Shown here: positions 25,480 through 34,930 of the stretch, piece after piece
Numbering within the stretch: position 1 is the stretch's first letter
Layout: each line of letters begins with the position of its first letter
From: Paracoccaceae bacterium
Lineage (GTDB): Bacteria; Pseudomonadota; Alphaproteobacteria; Rhodobacterales; Rhodobacteraceae
DNA length: 64,000 nucleotides
Assembly: GCA_028284705.1 (NCBI GenBank)
Contig: JANQRE010000004.1
Coordinates: forward strand, 434,001-498,000
Reading direction: 5' to 3'
Program-made: the position numbers and the translations under genes
Notes under the pieces: generated by a model
The model's input: only the letters and a program-made list of their open reading frames with translations
The model's database searches: none
What the model was told of the DNA's origin: nothing

Positions 25480-26985
25480 TCAGAACTCAGTTGTCCCGGC
25501 ATCCTGCCAGGGTTTCACGAGGTTGCCGAAACGGGTGAAGCGACCCTCGAAACTCAGCTCAACCGTGCCGATCGGACCGTGGCGCTGCTTGCCGATGATC
25601 ACCTCGGCCTTGCCATGCACATTCTCCATATCCTGCTGCCATTGGGCCATGGCTTCGAGGTCGTGATCGGAGGGTTTCTCGCGCTCTTTGTAATACTCCT
25701 CGCGATAGACGAACATCACCACATCGGCGTCCTGCTCGATCGAGCCAGACTCCCGCAAGTCACTGAGTTGCGGGCGTTTATCGTCGCGGTTTTCGACCTG
25801 GCGCGAGAGCTGGGAGAGGGCGATGACGGGGATGTCGAGCTCTTTCGCGATGGCCTTCAGACCTTGCGTGATCTCGGAGACTTCGTTGACCCGGCTGTCT
25901 TTTGCTGAAGCGGGCCGCACGAGCTGGAGGTAGTCGACGATGAGCACATCGAGCCCGTGGGTCCGTTTCAGCCGACGGGCACGCGCGGCCAACTGGGAGA
26001 TCGGAAGCGCGGGCGTGTCGTCGATATAAAGCGGGCAGCTTTCAAGCTGTTTGGCGGCTTCGACAAAGCGGCGGAATTCGCCTTCGGTCATGTCGCCTTT
26101 GCGAATCTGCTCAGAGGGCACCTCGGCGGCTTCGGAGAGCACCCGGGCCGCAAGCTGCTCGGCGCTCATCTCCAGCGAGAAGAACCCGACCGCACCGCCT
26201 TCCACGGCACCTTCGCTGCCATCGGGCAACTCGCCCTTCTTGAAGGCCTTGGCGATGTTGAAGGCGATATTGGTCGCGAGCGAGGTTTTCCCCATCGAGG
26301 GGCGGCCTGCGAGGATTAGCAGGTCGGATTTGTGCAGACCGCCGAGTTTTTTATCCATGTCCATCAGGCCAGTGGAGATGCCAGCCAGGCCACCATCCCG
26401 CTGATAGGCCGCGTTCGCGACATTAACGGCATCCGTTACAGCCTTGAGAAAGCTTTGAAATCCGGTTTCAGAGCGGCCATCTTCGCCAAGCTTGTAGAGT
26501 GCTTGTTCGGCATCAACGATCTGGCTTTTAGGATCGCTTTCCGTATCCACCGTCGCGGCCTTGGAGGAGATTTCCTGCCCCAGCCCGATCAACTCCCGCC
26601 GGATCGCGAGATCATAGATCATCTGCGCGTAGTCCCGCGCGGCAAAGGCGGAGATCGAAGCCCCCTGCAAACGGACCAGATAGGCGGGACCACCGAGTTC
26701 TTTTAACCCTTCGTCCTCCTCGAAATAAGGTTTCAGCGTGACCGGAGAGACCAGCAGGTTCTTGTGAATGCGCGCCGCGGCGGTCTCGTAAATCCGCCGA
26801 TGCACCGGGTCAAAGAAATGATCCTCGGTGATGATGGACGCGACCCGATCAAACACATCATTGTTGCTCAGAATCGCGCCAAGGAGCTGCTGCTCGGCCT
26901 CGATATTGTGTGGTAAAGCGCCGGTCTCAGCCGTGCCGCCACCAGTACCGGGCGCACTGCCCGGCACGATACTCAAGTCATTCAT
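25480..26985 (-). CDS. dnaB: replicative DNA helicase DnaB
   Basis: The 501-residue hexameric helicase unwinds DNA at the replication fork. The N-terminal helical domain has P-H-N-I-E-A-E-Q-Q-L-L-G-A-I-L (residues 25-40) and F-F-D-P-V-H-R-R-I. The RecA-like domain has Walker A A-G-R-P-S-M-G-K-T-S, Walker B V-L-I-V-D-Y-L-Q-L, the S-Q-L-S-R-Q-V-E-N-R-D-D-K-R-P segment, and the arginine-finger region near the end. No intein interrupts the gene. It is a single-gene unit with a 200-base gap upstream. Confidence 0.97.
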   Translation of the reverse strand: MNDLSIVPGSAPGTGGGTAETGALPHNIEAEQQLLGAILSNNDVFDRVASIITEDHFFDPVHRRIYETAAARIHKNLLVSPVTLKPYFEEDEGLKELGGPAYLVRLQGASISAFAARDYAQMIYDLAIRRELIGLGQEISSKAATVDTESDPKSQIVDAEQALYKLGEDGRSETGFQSFLKAVTDAVNVANAAYQRDGGLAGISTGLMDMDKKLGGLHKSDLLILAGRPSMGKTSLATNIAFNIAKAFKKGELPDGSEGAVEGGAVGFFSLEMSAEQLAARVLSEAAEVPSEQIRKGDMTEGEFRRFVEAAKQLESCPLYIDDTPALPISQLAARARRLKRTHGLDVLIVDYLQLVRPASAKDSRVNEVSEITQGLKAIAKELDIPVIALSQLSRQVENRDDKRPQLSDLRESGSIEQDADVVMFVYREEYYKEREKPSDHDLEAMAQWQQDMENVHGKAEVIIGKQRHGPIGTVELSFEGRFTRFGNLVKPWQDAGTTEF

Positions 26986-27194
26986 GACTGCCCTCGTTTC
27001 CCCTTGGGGTCCAGTTATTGGGCGAAGCGAAGACCCAAATCAATCTGGATATCCTGTGGATGGAATCTGCCTGGGTTGGGGCTTCATCTTGCGTCACCGG
27101 ACAGCGTCGCGTCAAGATATTGCGGTGTCAAAGGGCTCTGACAGCGGTGTGTGGAGCAAATGCAGGCCGCAAGTCCCAAAATGTGGACGAATCG

Positions 27195-27872
27195 TCAGGT
27201 TTTATGGGCCTCTTGCCACGCGACCGGGTCGTTCAGGAATGTCTCGACGTCTTTCAAGGTGTCATCGTCGAATTTCCCCTGCTCCTTGGCGACGGCGAGC
27301 ACGTCCCACCATGTGCACAGACTGTGAAGTTGCACGCCGTGATCGCCGAGCGTCTTTTCGGTCTCCGGAAAGATACCGTAGTAGAAAATCACCGCCGTGT
27401 GGCCGCAGGTGGCGCCGGTCTCGCGGATCGCATCGACGAAAGACAGTTTTGAGCCACCATCGGTCGTCAGATCCTCCACCAGAAGCACGCGGTCGCCTTC
27501 GCCCATCACACCCTCGATACGCGCATTGCGCCCGTATCCCTTTGGTTTCTTGCGCACATAGGTCATCGGCAGCGCCATTCGCTCAGCCACAAAAGCGGCG
27601 AAGGGGATGCCGGCAGTTTCCCCGCCCGCAACGTTGTCGAAAGCCTCAAAGCCCGCGTCGCGCATCACCGTGATGGTCAGAAAATCCATCAGCGTGGCGC
27701 GAATACGCGGGAAAGAGATCAGTTTGCGGCAATCGACATAGGTCGGCCCCGGTAGACCGGAGGAGTAGATATAAGGCTCCCGCGCGTTGAAATGCACCGC
27801 ACCGATTTCCCACAGCATCGAGGCGGTGAGGTGAGCGATTTCGGATTTCTCTGGAAAACTTGAGGGGATCAT
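27195..27872 (-). CDS. pyrE: orotate phosphoribosyltransferase
   Basis: PyrE converts orotate plus PRPP to orotidine 5'-monophosphate in pyrimidine synthesis. The 225-residue protein has the PRPP-binding loop [13 protein letters not shown] (around residue 130) and the K-K-P-K-G-Y-G-R segment for phosphate contacts. The catalytic loop follows that segment. It overlaps pyrC by four bases (ATGA), so the two consecutive-pathway genes are translationally coupled. Confidence 0.96.
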   Translation of the reverse strand: MIPSSFPEKSEIAHLTASMLWEIGAVHFNAREPYIYSSGLPGPTYVDCRKLISFPRIRATLMDFLTITVMRDAGFEAFDNVAGGETAGIPFAAFVAERMALPMTYVRKKPKGYGRNARIEGVMGEGDRVLLVEDLTTDGGSKLSFVDAIRETGATCGHTAVIFYYGIFPETEKTLGDHGVQLHSLCTWWDVLAVAKEQGKFDDDTLKDVETFLNDPVAWQEAHKT

Positions 27873-28906
27873 GCGGAAACGCTCCAGTGCAGCGGCATTT
27901 GCGGGTCGAAGACGGTGACCGGACCGTCGCCGGTCTCGATTTTTTCCGGGTATGTGACCGGATCGCCCTTGGTGAGCGTGATCGTGTCCTGGTTCACCGG
28001 GAGGCCGTAAAAGGCGGGTCCGTGGAGCGCGGCAAACCCTTCAAGCTTGTCCAACGCGTTCTCCTGCTCGAACACTTCGGCGAGGATCGACATGGTATTC
28101 GTGGCCGTGAAACAGCCCGCGCAACCGCAGGGCAGAAGTTTGTTCGCATCTGTGTGAGGTGCGCTATCGGTGCCCAGAAAGTAGCTCGGATCGCCTGAGG
28201 TCGCGGCGCGGCGCAGAGCGAGGCGGTGCTCCTCCCGTTTGGCGACCGGCAGGCAGTAATAATGCGGTTTGATCCCGCCGACAAGGATGTGGTTGCGGTT
28301 GATGACGAGGTGATGCGTGGTGATCGTCGCGCCCAAATTGTCACCGCCCTCGCGGGCATAATCCGCGCCGTCCTTGGTGGTGATATGCTCCATCACCACT
28401 TTCAGCCCCGGGACATCACGGCGGATCGGGTCTAGCACGCGCTCGATAAAGACGGCTTCACGGTCGAAAATGTCGATCTCATCATCCGTCACTTCGCCAT
28501 GCACACAAAGCGGCAGACCGATCTGTGCCATGTTCTCCAGCACACGCTTCACCTTGGTGAAATCACGCACGCCGGAGGCGGAGTTCGTCGTCGCCCCGGC
28601 CGGATAAAGCTTCACCGCATGGATCAGCCCGATCTCTGCAGCGGCGCGCAGGTCGCGCACATCCGTCTCTTCGGTCAGATAAAGCGTCATCAGGGGTTGG
28701 AATTTCGAGCCATCGGGCTTCGCCGCCATGATCCGGTCGCGATATTCGGCGGCGTCCTTGCCGGTGACCACCGGCGGCACAAGGTTCGGCATGATGATGG
28801 CGCGGGCAAAATGGCGGGCGGTCTCGGGAAGCACGGCCTTCAACATCTCGCCATCGCGCAGGTGCAGATGCCAGTCGTCAGGGCGGCGGATTGTCAGCTC
28901 GGTCAT
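27869..28906 (-). CDS. pyrC: dihydroorotase
   Basis: PyrC cyclises carbamoyl aspartate to dihydroorotate. The 345-residue product is the short class II type. The zinc-binding motif D-D-W-H-L-H-L-R-D is at residues 10-18. The bridging carbamylated lysine is in the [13 protein letters not shown] segment near residue 98. Later His residues are in C-V-H-G-E and M-E-H-I-T-T, and the catalytic Asp is in G-T-D-S-A-P-H-T. It is the first gene of the pyrC-pyrE unit. Confidence 0.96.
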   Translation of the reverse strand: MTELTIRRPDDWHLHLRDGEMLKAVLPETARHFARAIIMPNLVPPVVTGKDAAEYRDRIMAAKPDGSKFQPLMTLYLTEETDVRDLRAAAEIGLIHAVKLYPAGATTNSASGVRDFTKVKRVLENMAQIGLPLCVHGEVTDDEIDIFDREAVFIERVLDPIRRDVPGLKVVMEHITTKDGADYAREGGDNLGATITTHHLVINRNHILVGGIKPHYYCLPVAKREEHRLALRRAATSGDPSYFLGTDSAPHTDANKLLPCGCAGCFTATNTMSILAEVFEQENALDKLEGFAALHGPAFYGLPVNQDTITLTKGDPVTYPEKIETGDGPVTVFDPQMPLHWSVSA

Positions 28907-29039
28907 GTGCAGCGTCCTCTTGTCCTCCGGTTAGACAATCGGAACCCGAATGACCAGTGCCGCTGCACATTGGCGCGAAATTGCCGGTGGATTTCTTTCT
29001 CGGGCGACAGGCGGGAGGGCTTCGCATAAGGTCCGGAGC

Positions 29040-29345
29040 ATGAGAAAACGATATATCATCATCGGTGTGGCTTTCATCGTGCTCGCAGGCTGCGAGACGG
29101 GCGCACCGAAACTGGGGCCGGATGTCGCCGAACGCAGTGCCAATCAGGTTGCGGGTTGCCAGTATCTGGGCGATGTCACTGCGATCCCGAAGGTCTTCGG
29201 CGTGCTGAAATCGGTCGCGCAGGAAGATGCCGAACGGGTTGCGAAACGTCAGGTGGAGCAGGCGGGCGGCAACACGGTTGTGTTTGATCCCATCGATGAC
29301 GCGGCAGAGGTTTTTCAAGTCACCGGCCGCGCCTATAGCTGCTGA
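29040..29345 (+). CDS. small lipoprotein, DUF4156-like
   Basis: The 101-residue product has a signal peptide with lipobox V-L-A-G-C ending at residue 17. The mature part contains C-Q-Y-L-G-D-V, A-E-R-V-A-K-R-Q-V-E-Q-A-G-G-N-T-V-V-F-D and a C-terminal cysteine in G-R-A-Y-S-C. That pattern of two mature cysteines and A-x-x-G-G-N-x-V resembles the DUF4156 family of envelope lipoproteins, whose function is unknown. ATG at 29040 is chosen because the signal peptide starts there. Its stop directly abuts the stop of the convergent sulfotransferase-like gene. Confidence 0.8.
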   Translation: MRKRYIIIGVAFIVLAGCETGAPKLGPDVAERSANQVAGCQYLGDVTAIPKVFGVLKSVAQEDAERVAKRQVEQAGGNTVVFDPIDDAAEVFQVTGRAYSC

Positions 29346-31241
29346 CTACGCAGCTTCATCGCTGTTCTGAAGCCGACGCCGCTTTTTGAAAGCGTTCACA
29401 AACCGTGTGGCGCGCGCGTCCTTGCCGAGGTCTTTGAGATAGTTCTCCATCGATTGACGATAGAGGTAGATATCCTTGCGGCCGCGGATCGCCTTGTAGA
29501 AATCCTGCGGCTCCAGCGTGCCTGCGATGCCCTTCTCCATAACCAGTTTCAGCGCGTCCATACGGTTCAGAACGAGCGCGGTTTTGTGCCCCATCCCGAA
29601 CGCTTTCAAGGGGACGAGCGCTTTGCCTGACAAGCGCTCCACATGGGCGCGATCTCCGGCGTGGAACGGGTCGTAGATCATGTAGGCCTTCTTGGCGGTG
29701 CGCATCGCCAATTTTGCGTCCGAATAGGGCAGGGACCAGTCGGCGGCGCGGCCTTTGCCGAAGCGATCCTCCCAGGGCACCTTTTCTGCATCGAGTGTCG
29801 TTTGCGGGCTGAACGCCACGATTGTGGCGCCGGGTGAGAGAGACGAGAAGGTGAGCGCGCCAAAGGCGCCCATCGACGTGCCCACGAAGGCCACCTGTTT
29901 GAAACCCCTGAAAAACCCCTGGCGCCGCAGTTTTTGCAGATGCGCGATCAGATCGGCATCGCGGAACCAGGTCGGTTTTTGGGAATAGATGCCCAAATGC
30001 GAGAAATTGCGGTCCGCGCAGAATTTCTGCGCCCATGGCTCGCGCGCGTAAGCGTCATTGCCTGCCTGACTGAGATTGTCGAAGCTGACGACAAGCTGGT
30101 CTTCGTCCCGCTCCACGAAGGAGGCGCTGTAATCGCCCAGCGAGGTGAACCAGCCCTTGCGGTCACCTCCGGGATAAATCTCGCGATACCAGGAGGGCGG
30201 GGCGAATTCTTCTTCGAGGCCAGAGGGTTGCACTTGCGCTTCGGTGGCTTCCACAACCAGCTCGACCTCTTGTTTGCGGCGCGCTTGCAGATTGCCGATG
30301 GCGATCATCAACGCCTCGGTCGCGGCGGTGCGGTCCTCGATCTGTTCCTGCAGGCGATCCTCTTCGGACAGCTCCGGTGTGTCTTCGGCCAGTGCTTTGT
30401 CGGAGAAAAACGCCCCGTCATCGGGCATGAACCGCTTCACGAGTTTGCGGTTCTCGCTGCCCATTTGCTCCATCAGCGCACGGCGTTCTTCATTGGTGAA
30501 AACGTCGCGCGATTTGATGGTGCCGGGGTGGTTGATTGCGATCAGCTCGCGGATCACTTCGCGCACATTGAAATCCGTGCGCTCCCCCATCACGGCCAGC
30601 AGCTCCGACATCTCTGCCGAGAAGCTCTTATTGGCAAACCCGTCGTGCAGTTTGAGGTCTGGCGTAATTTCAAGCCCGATCTGATTGGCAAAATCATGTA
30701 CGACATCGCCCGCGATCAGCGTGTCATCGGAGAAGGGGCGTACCACGACATTCTCGCGCCCGAAGATATCCGCATAGGTGCTGAGCGTGTCGAGATAGCG
30801 CACGCGCCGACGCGCGTCGGCCAGAAAGGCCTGTCGGTCCGGCTCTATGCGGCTGTTCTTCAGAAGCTGCTTGTAGAGTGCCTCCAGATAGTTGTCTTGC
30901 CGGCGGATATAGGCGATCACCTTGGTGCGGGATTTCATGTCTTCCGGCACGGTTGCGGCAAGTTTGCGGGCCGTGAAGGAGTTGAACAGCATCTCGGACG
31001 AGACGATTTGCGGACAATCCGGCATCGTATCTGCTTCGCGGCAAATCTGGTCAAAGAGCTGCCCCGCAGTGCCCATGCGCGCCGCGGAGGCGAGCGGATT
31101 GTGGGCGATATGGGTGCGCGCACTTTCGACGAAGTTCATGCGCCCCTCGGCCCGTAACCGCGCCGCGTTGTCGTTGAGAAACCCCTGAAGAGACGTGGTC
31201 CCGGTTTTAGGGGAGCCGATATGCAGCCAAATCTGCCTCAT
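29346..31241 (-). CDS. sulfotransferase-like / alpha-beta hydrolase fusion
   Basis: This 631-residue protein joins two domains. Residues 1-250 form a sulfotransferase fold: the PAPS 5'-phosphosulfate loop G-S-P-K-T-G-T-T-S-L at 8-17 and the 3'-phosphate region with V-I-A-Y-I-R-R-Q-D-N-Y near 110. A charged linker follows (about 260-335). Residues 345-610 form an alpha/beta-hydrolase domain with the elbow G-T-S-M-G-A-F, an acid in I-Y-D-P-F-H-A-G-D and a histidine in G-M-G-H-K-T-A. The hydrolase half is a paralogue of the next gene's product. It ends a minus-strand glycan cluster and may sulfate and trim or attach a surface glycan; the substrate is not known. Confidence 0.85.
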   Translation of the reverse strand: MRQIWLHIGSPKTGTTSLQGFLNDNAARLRAEGRMNFVESARTHIAHNPLASAARMGTAGQLFDQICREADTMPDCPQIVSSEMLFNSFTARKLAATVPEDMKSRTKVIAYIRRQDNYLEALYKQLLKNSRIEPDRQAFLADARRRVRYLDTLSTYADIFGRENVVVRPFSDDTLIAGDVVHDFANQIGLEITPDLKLHDGFANKSFSAEMSELLAVMGERTDFNVREVIRELIAINHPGTIKSRDVFTNEERRALMEQMGSENRKLVKRFMPDDGAFFSDKALAEDTPELSEEDRLQEQIEDRTAATEALMIAIGNLQARRKQEVELVVEATEAQVQPSGLEEEFAPPSWYREIYPGGDRKGWFTSLGDYSASFVERDEDQLVVSFDNLSQAGNDAYAREPWAQKFCADRNFSHLGIYSQKPTWFRDADLIAHLQKLRRQGFFRGFKQVAFVGTSMGAFGALTFSSLSPGATIVAFSPQTTLDAEKVPWEDRFGKGRAADWSLPYSDAKLAMRTAKKAYMIYDPFHAGDRAHVERLSGKALVPLKAFGMGHKTALVLNRMDALKLVMEKGIAGTLEPQDFYKAIRGRKDIYLYRQSMENYLKDLGKDARATRFVNAFKKRRRLQNSDEAA

Positions 31242-31268
31242 GATTTTTGCCTGTCCTGCCTGATTTTA

Positions 31269-32234
31269 TCATTTGTTGCCTCCAAGTTCTGGAGGAGTGA
31301 TCCCGCGTTTGCGCAGGAGTTCATTGGCCGCGTTCAGTTTGCGGCGAAAGACCGGCCCGTTGCCTTCGTTGAGGACACGGGTGGCCAATAGTGAGATGAG
31401 ATAGGGGTGCCGTTTCTCGTCGATCCTGAGCAATAGCTCACGCAAGTACCGACGAAACCCGCGCCGAGCGCGAAGCATCTGGTAGAAGCTGGTCGTGTTA
31501 AGAGAGCCATCGACACAGCCCGCCACGACAGGTTTCAGGAGACCCATCTGGATCAAGCCTGAGGCGATCCGGTGCCCCTGAAAGCGACATTTCAGTTTCG
31601 TGATGTTCTTGCTCTGAAAGAGCGCGGCATGCATCGCATCCGGCGGCTCGAGCGGGTCATAAAGGATGAAGACTTCCTTTGCCTTCGCGACCATGTCGGG
31701 CGCGTAGCCGTAGCGAGAATTGAAGTCGCGCTTCCAGGCTTTTTGATAGCGTTTTTCCCAACTCGCCAGATCGCGGTCGAGGGTCGCTTGCGGGCTGATC
31801 GCCACGACCGTGGCCCCGGGGCAGGCTGCCGAGAATGCGCAGGCCGCATAGGCACCCATCGAGGCGCCGTAGAAGACCACGTTGTCGAACTTCCTGAAAA
31901 ACCGCTTCTTTTTCAGACTGTCGAAGAAATCATAGACCGCATCGTCGCGATACCAGGTCCAGTCATGCGCCATCAGGCCCAGGATCGACCATCCCTGCTT
32001 CTGCACGAAATCGAACCCCCAGGGCAGGCGGTTCGAGTGCTCAAAAACATGATCGAGATTTTCGAATGTCACGATCAGCGTCTTGCCGGATTTCACGAAC
32101 AGCGCGGTGTGATCCTCGCCGAGTTCTTCGAAGAACCCTTCTGCCTCGCCGAGCGCGCGCAGTTCTTCATTCCACGCTTCGCGATCCATCGCGGCAGGGT
32201 CGTTCAGCTCGACCATATGTGGCTTGGCACTCAT
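31269..32234 (-). CDS. alpha/beta hydrolase-like protein of glycan cluster
   Basis: The 321-residue product is paralogous to the C-terminal half of the fusion protein next to it. Shared landmarks are the strand T-L-I-V-T-F-E-N-L-D, W-x-x-Y-R-D-D, the elbow Y-G-A-S-M-G-A-Y, A-I-S-P-Q-A-T-L-D, the acid loop L-Y-D-P-L-E-P-P-D, and F-Q-G-H-R-I-A-S with the likely catalytic His. The N-terminal 40 residues are acidic. The start at 32234 overlaps the stop of the glycosyltransferase gene (ATGA); the frame upstream to 32327 is not supported. It may deacylate or transfer acyl groups on a polysaccharide. Confidence 0.8.
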   Translation of the reverse strand: MSAKPHMVELNDPAAMDREAWNEELRALGEAEGFFEELGEDHTALFVKSGKTLIVTFENLDHVFEHSNRLPWGFDFVQKQGWSILGLMAHDWTWYRDDAVYDFFDSLKKKRFFRKFDNVVFYGASMGAYAACAFSAACPGATVVAISPQATLDRDLASWEKRYQKAWKRDFNSRYGYAPDMVAKAKEVFILYDPLEPPDAMHAALFQSKNITKLKCRFQGHRIASGLIQMGLLKPVVAGCVDGSLNTTSFYQMLRARRGFRRYLRELLLRIDEKRHPYLISLLATRVLNEGNGPVFRRKLNAANELLRKRGITPPELGGNK

Positions 32235-33217
32235 GCAGCGCGGCCAAACATATTCGGCTGAATGGCACGGAACAGCGCCTGACCCTCTGGCGTTGCAAGG
32301 ACTTCGGCAATCATCGTCTGGTGCCATTCGACCGCTTCGCCATGCAGATCGCCGAGGATCGGATCCTGTAGCAGTTCCTCAAAGATCGCGCGGGCGGCAG
32401 GCAGGGCAGGTTGGATGGTGTCATCGCGCTCATCATTGCGGTTCATCTTGTTCCAGTATTCCGCATCAATCGGAGAGCCGCCAAGCGCTCGCCCGCGCAG
32501 TTGTTTCAACAGAAAGCTCTGCCGTGTGCGCACCGCGTAGTGATTGACCTGCGCCAGCTCATAGGACGCGGTCTCTTTGTTCATGCGCCAATGGCCTTCG
32601 AAATACCGCTCCGGCATCAGATTGCCCGCGCCGTTGACCCAGTTGAGATCGCGCCAATCGCCCTTCACCGATTTCGGGCGGTGACACCCGACGACGCCGA
32701 TCACTTCGGGCTTGAAGATCGTCTTCATGCCCCAGGCTTGCGCGGGCTTCGGGCAGTGATGCGGGGCCGCGCGCCGCAAGCCCCCCGTCAGGAAACTGTC
32801 GTGATAGAAGCTTCTGTCCGAGCTGCCGAAGAGCCGCCAGGTGAGGGAAATGCACTTGCTGTCAGGGACAGCCGCGAAAAGCGCCTGCAGGCTCTTGTCA
32901 CCCACATGCACGTTGATGAACTCATCGGCGTCGATCACCGCGACCCAGTCGGAATTCTGGTAAATCTCTTCCTTTACGGCTTTGTGATACGCGCGCACCT
33001 GATAGGACGCCCGAGACTTCTCGGTCGCGCGATTGTCGCGATGTGTCGCGAGGCCCATCTGCTCCAGCCGGTCCCAAATCGCGTCCGTGCCGTCTTCGCA
33101 ATCGTTGGTGTAGACGAGGAAATGATCGACCCCGATGGCGATGTGATACGCGACCCATTCGAGGATGAAGGGCCCCTCGTTCTTCATGCAGGTCAATATG
33201 AGCGTGCGATCGGTCAT
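32231..33217 (-). CDS. GT2/GT92-like glycosyltransferase
   Basis: A 328-residue GT-A glycosyltransferase of the group with C-M-K-N-E-G-P-F-I-L-E-W-V-A-Y-H near the N terminus, F-L-V-Y-T-N-D-C-E-D-G-T, and the metal/nucleotide motif V-I-D-A-D-E-F-I-N near residue 95. The acceptor region has C-H-R-P-K-S and W-V-N-G-A-G, then N-H-Y-A-V-R. The same landmarks occur in the two plus-strand glycosyltransferases at 34931 and 35949. I start at the ATG at 33217, which overlaps the upstream stop by four bases and begins just before the family similarity. The sugar is unknown. Confidence 0.88.
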   Translation of the reverse strand: MTDRTLILTCMKNEGPFILEWVAYHIAIGVDHFLVYTNDCEDGTDAIWDRLEQMGLATHRDNRATEKSRASYQVRAYHKAVKEEIYQNSDWVAVIDADEFINVHVGDKSLQALFAAVPDSKCISLTWRLFGSSDRSFYHDSFLTGGLRRAAPHHCPKPAQAWGMKTIFKPEVIGVVGCHRPKSVKGDWRDLNWVNGAGNLMPERYFEGHWRMNKETASYELAQVNHYAVRTRQSFLLKQLRGRALGGSPIDAEYWNKMNRNDERDDTIQPALPAARAIFEELLQDPILGDLHGEAVEWHQTMIAEVLATPEGQALFRAIQPNMFGRAA

Positions 33218-34773
33218 CTTTTGTGTACCACCAGAATTTGGTCCCGCCGCTGACGGTGATATTTCGCCTGAAAGATGAAACAACCGGAGATGTCGGCGCG
33301 CATCGCGTTCAGATCGTCCTGCAGGGCCTCGTCCGGGTGCACGAAACCACCTTCACCGATATAGCCCTGAAACAGGCCGGAGGTCTTTGGAAAGCCAGAG
33401 GTTTCGAGGTCTTTGGGTTGAAATCGCAGATCCTCGACGATGTAGAGGCCGCCCGATTTCAGCTTCGGAAAGAGCTCCGCAAAGGCGTATTGTTGGTGAT
33501 GGCTGGCATGGCTCGCATCATCGAGCACCACATCCAGTTTCTCAAGTTTCTTGGTCGCTTTCGCAATCGCCTCACGCGTGTCGAAAGAGCATTGCATCAG
33601 CTTCACGCGCTTGTCCTTGGCCTTTGGGAACTTGTCGGGGTCAATCGCGGTGATCTTGGCTTTTGTCAGGTATTTCAACCACATCGCCAGGGTTTGACTT
33701 TCCTGTCGCTCGACCGCCTCGCGTCCGCCAAGGCCCAGAAGAACAAACTCCAGCGCCCGCAGCCGCATGGGTTGAAAGAGCATGTGATAAAGCTCGGTGA
33801 ACCGGTGCTTTTGCGAGCCTTGATCGAGATGCATCTCATCGGCAATGTCGGTGAGGTTCACACCGCCTCGCCCGGCCCGATCTGCATTCGTGACCACCGG
33901 GATCGAGGTGCCCGGGATCATCTGCGGCTCTTTCGGTTTGTGCGGGTTGGATTTTGGCAGCGGCGCGTCTGATGGGACGATCCCGTGCTTCTTGATCAGC
34001 TTGCCGATCAGACTGTCAGGATGCGGTTCTCCATTCTCGCGCTCAATGATGCGCATGCGCATGCGCCGGCCCCAGAAATGAATCGAGAGCGTGTTGTCGG
34101 TGATCCGATGGCTGAGATCCATGTTTGGTTTCAGCATCATACGCCGCTGCTTGAAGCTGATCGGAAAGAGCGCCTCAATCGGCATCGCATATTTGTGTTC
34201 ACCGGTTTTGTGGAGGAAATGGGTTAGCGCCTGCGGGCCCCAAACACCCCAGCTTTGCTCGCCAACATGCACGGGATCGCCCGCTTCCTTTTTCGCACGC
34301 ATCTCCGCCTTCAGGTCCTCGCTGAACCAATCGGGGACGGCATATTCGTCGGAGGTGAAGTCGATCAGACCTTCCAGCGTGGCACTGTCCGAGGGCAGAC
34401 CGACAACGCCATTATTGATGTGATGCGCCGACTCCCAGCCATGGAAATGTCCGTTTGGCGTGGTGAACTGCTTCACGCAATAGGCGTCCGTATCGGCCCA
34501 GATCTGGTCATCAGTCTTGGCCAACATGTTGTAGCGCCATTTGTCGGCCTGTGGGGCAGGGGAGCCGGTGCGTTTATGGGCGATGACAGTGCCGAGCGGC
34601 ATGATCTCATTGGCGTCGCAAATCTCGATCCCGTCGGGGATATTGCCCACGTCGCCATAGGTGTACATCTTCACATGGTGACCCGCATCGCGGAACGAGA
34701 CGGCACAGAGCTGCTCCATGTAGGAAAGGTTCCCGCCGATCCACAGCTGGGCAATTGCATACTCTTTGGACAC
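33214..34773 (-). CDS. glycosyltransferase / SAM-methyltransferase fusion
   Basis: About 519 residues. The N-terminal half (to about 250) looks like a capsular or GT32-type glycosyltransferase: A-Q-L-W-I-G-G-N-L-S-Y-M-E at the start, then W-A-D-T-D-A-Y with the D-x-D metal motif near residue 95, and H-F-W-G late in the domain. The C-terminal half (about 320-519) resembles CmcI/TylF-like class I methyltransferases, with A-I-D-P-D, V-V-L-D-D-A-S-H-A-S-H-H and G-G-L-Y-I-V-E-D-L. I start at the GTG at 34773, preceded by GAGGC; an in-frame GTG at 34788 is also possible. It heads the minus-strand cluster, divergent from the next glycosyltransferase. Confidence 0.82.
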   Translation of the reverse strand: MSKEYAIAQLWIGGNLSYMEQLCAVSFRDAGHHVKMYTYGDVGNIPDGIEICDANEIMPLGTVIAHKRTGSPAPQADKWRYNMLAKTDDQIWADTDAYCVKQFTTPNGHFHGWESAHHINNGVVGLPSDSATLEGLIDFTSDEYAVPDWFSEDLKAEMRAKKEAGDPVHVGEQSWGVWGPQALTHFLHKTGEHKYAMPIEALFPISFKQRRMMLKPNMDLSHRITDNTLSIHFWGRRMRMRIIERENGEPHPDSLIGKLIKKHGIVPSDAPLPKSNPHKPKEPQMIPGTSIPVVTNADRAGRGGVNLTDIADEMHLDQGSQKHRFTELYHMLFQPMRLRALEFVLLGLGGREAVERQESQTLAMWLKYLTKAKITAIDPDKFPKAKDKRVKLMQCSFDTREAIAKATKKLEKLDVVLDDASHASHHQQYAFAELFPKLKSGGLYIVEDLRFQPKDLETSGFPKTSGLFQGYIGEGGFVHPDEALQDDLNAMRADISGCFIFQAKYHRQRRDQILVVHKR

Positions 34774-34930
34774 GTGTCTGCCTCGCACGTTACCGGCGAT
34801 AATCCCGGGTTTTTCTTATGATTGTTTCGATTCTCGCAAAGGAGGGGTTAAAACGCAAGGAAAAGCTGATTCGGTTTGCGGCAAATTTGCTGCAAATTGT
34901 GGGGCTTAGGGCACACGAGGCGGTTGAGCG

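Noticed and set aside
25480..26985. Intein in dnaB
   Set aside because: The helicase motifs are continuous and the length is normal.
29934..31157. 407-codon plus-strand frame opposite the sulfotransferase fusion
   Set aside because: The opposite strand encodes clear domains; this frame is its composition shadow.
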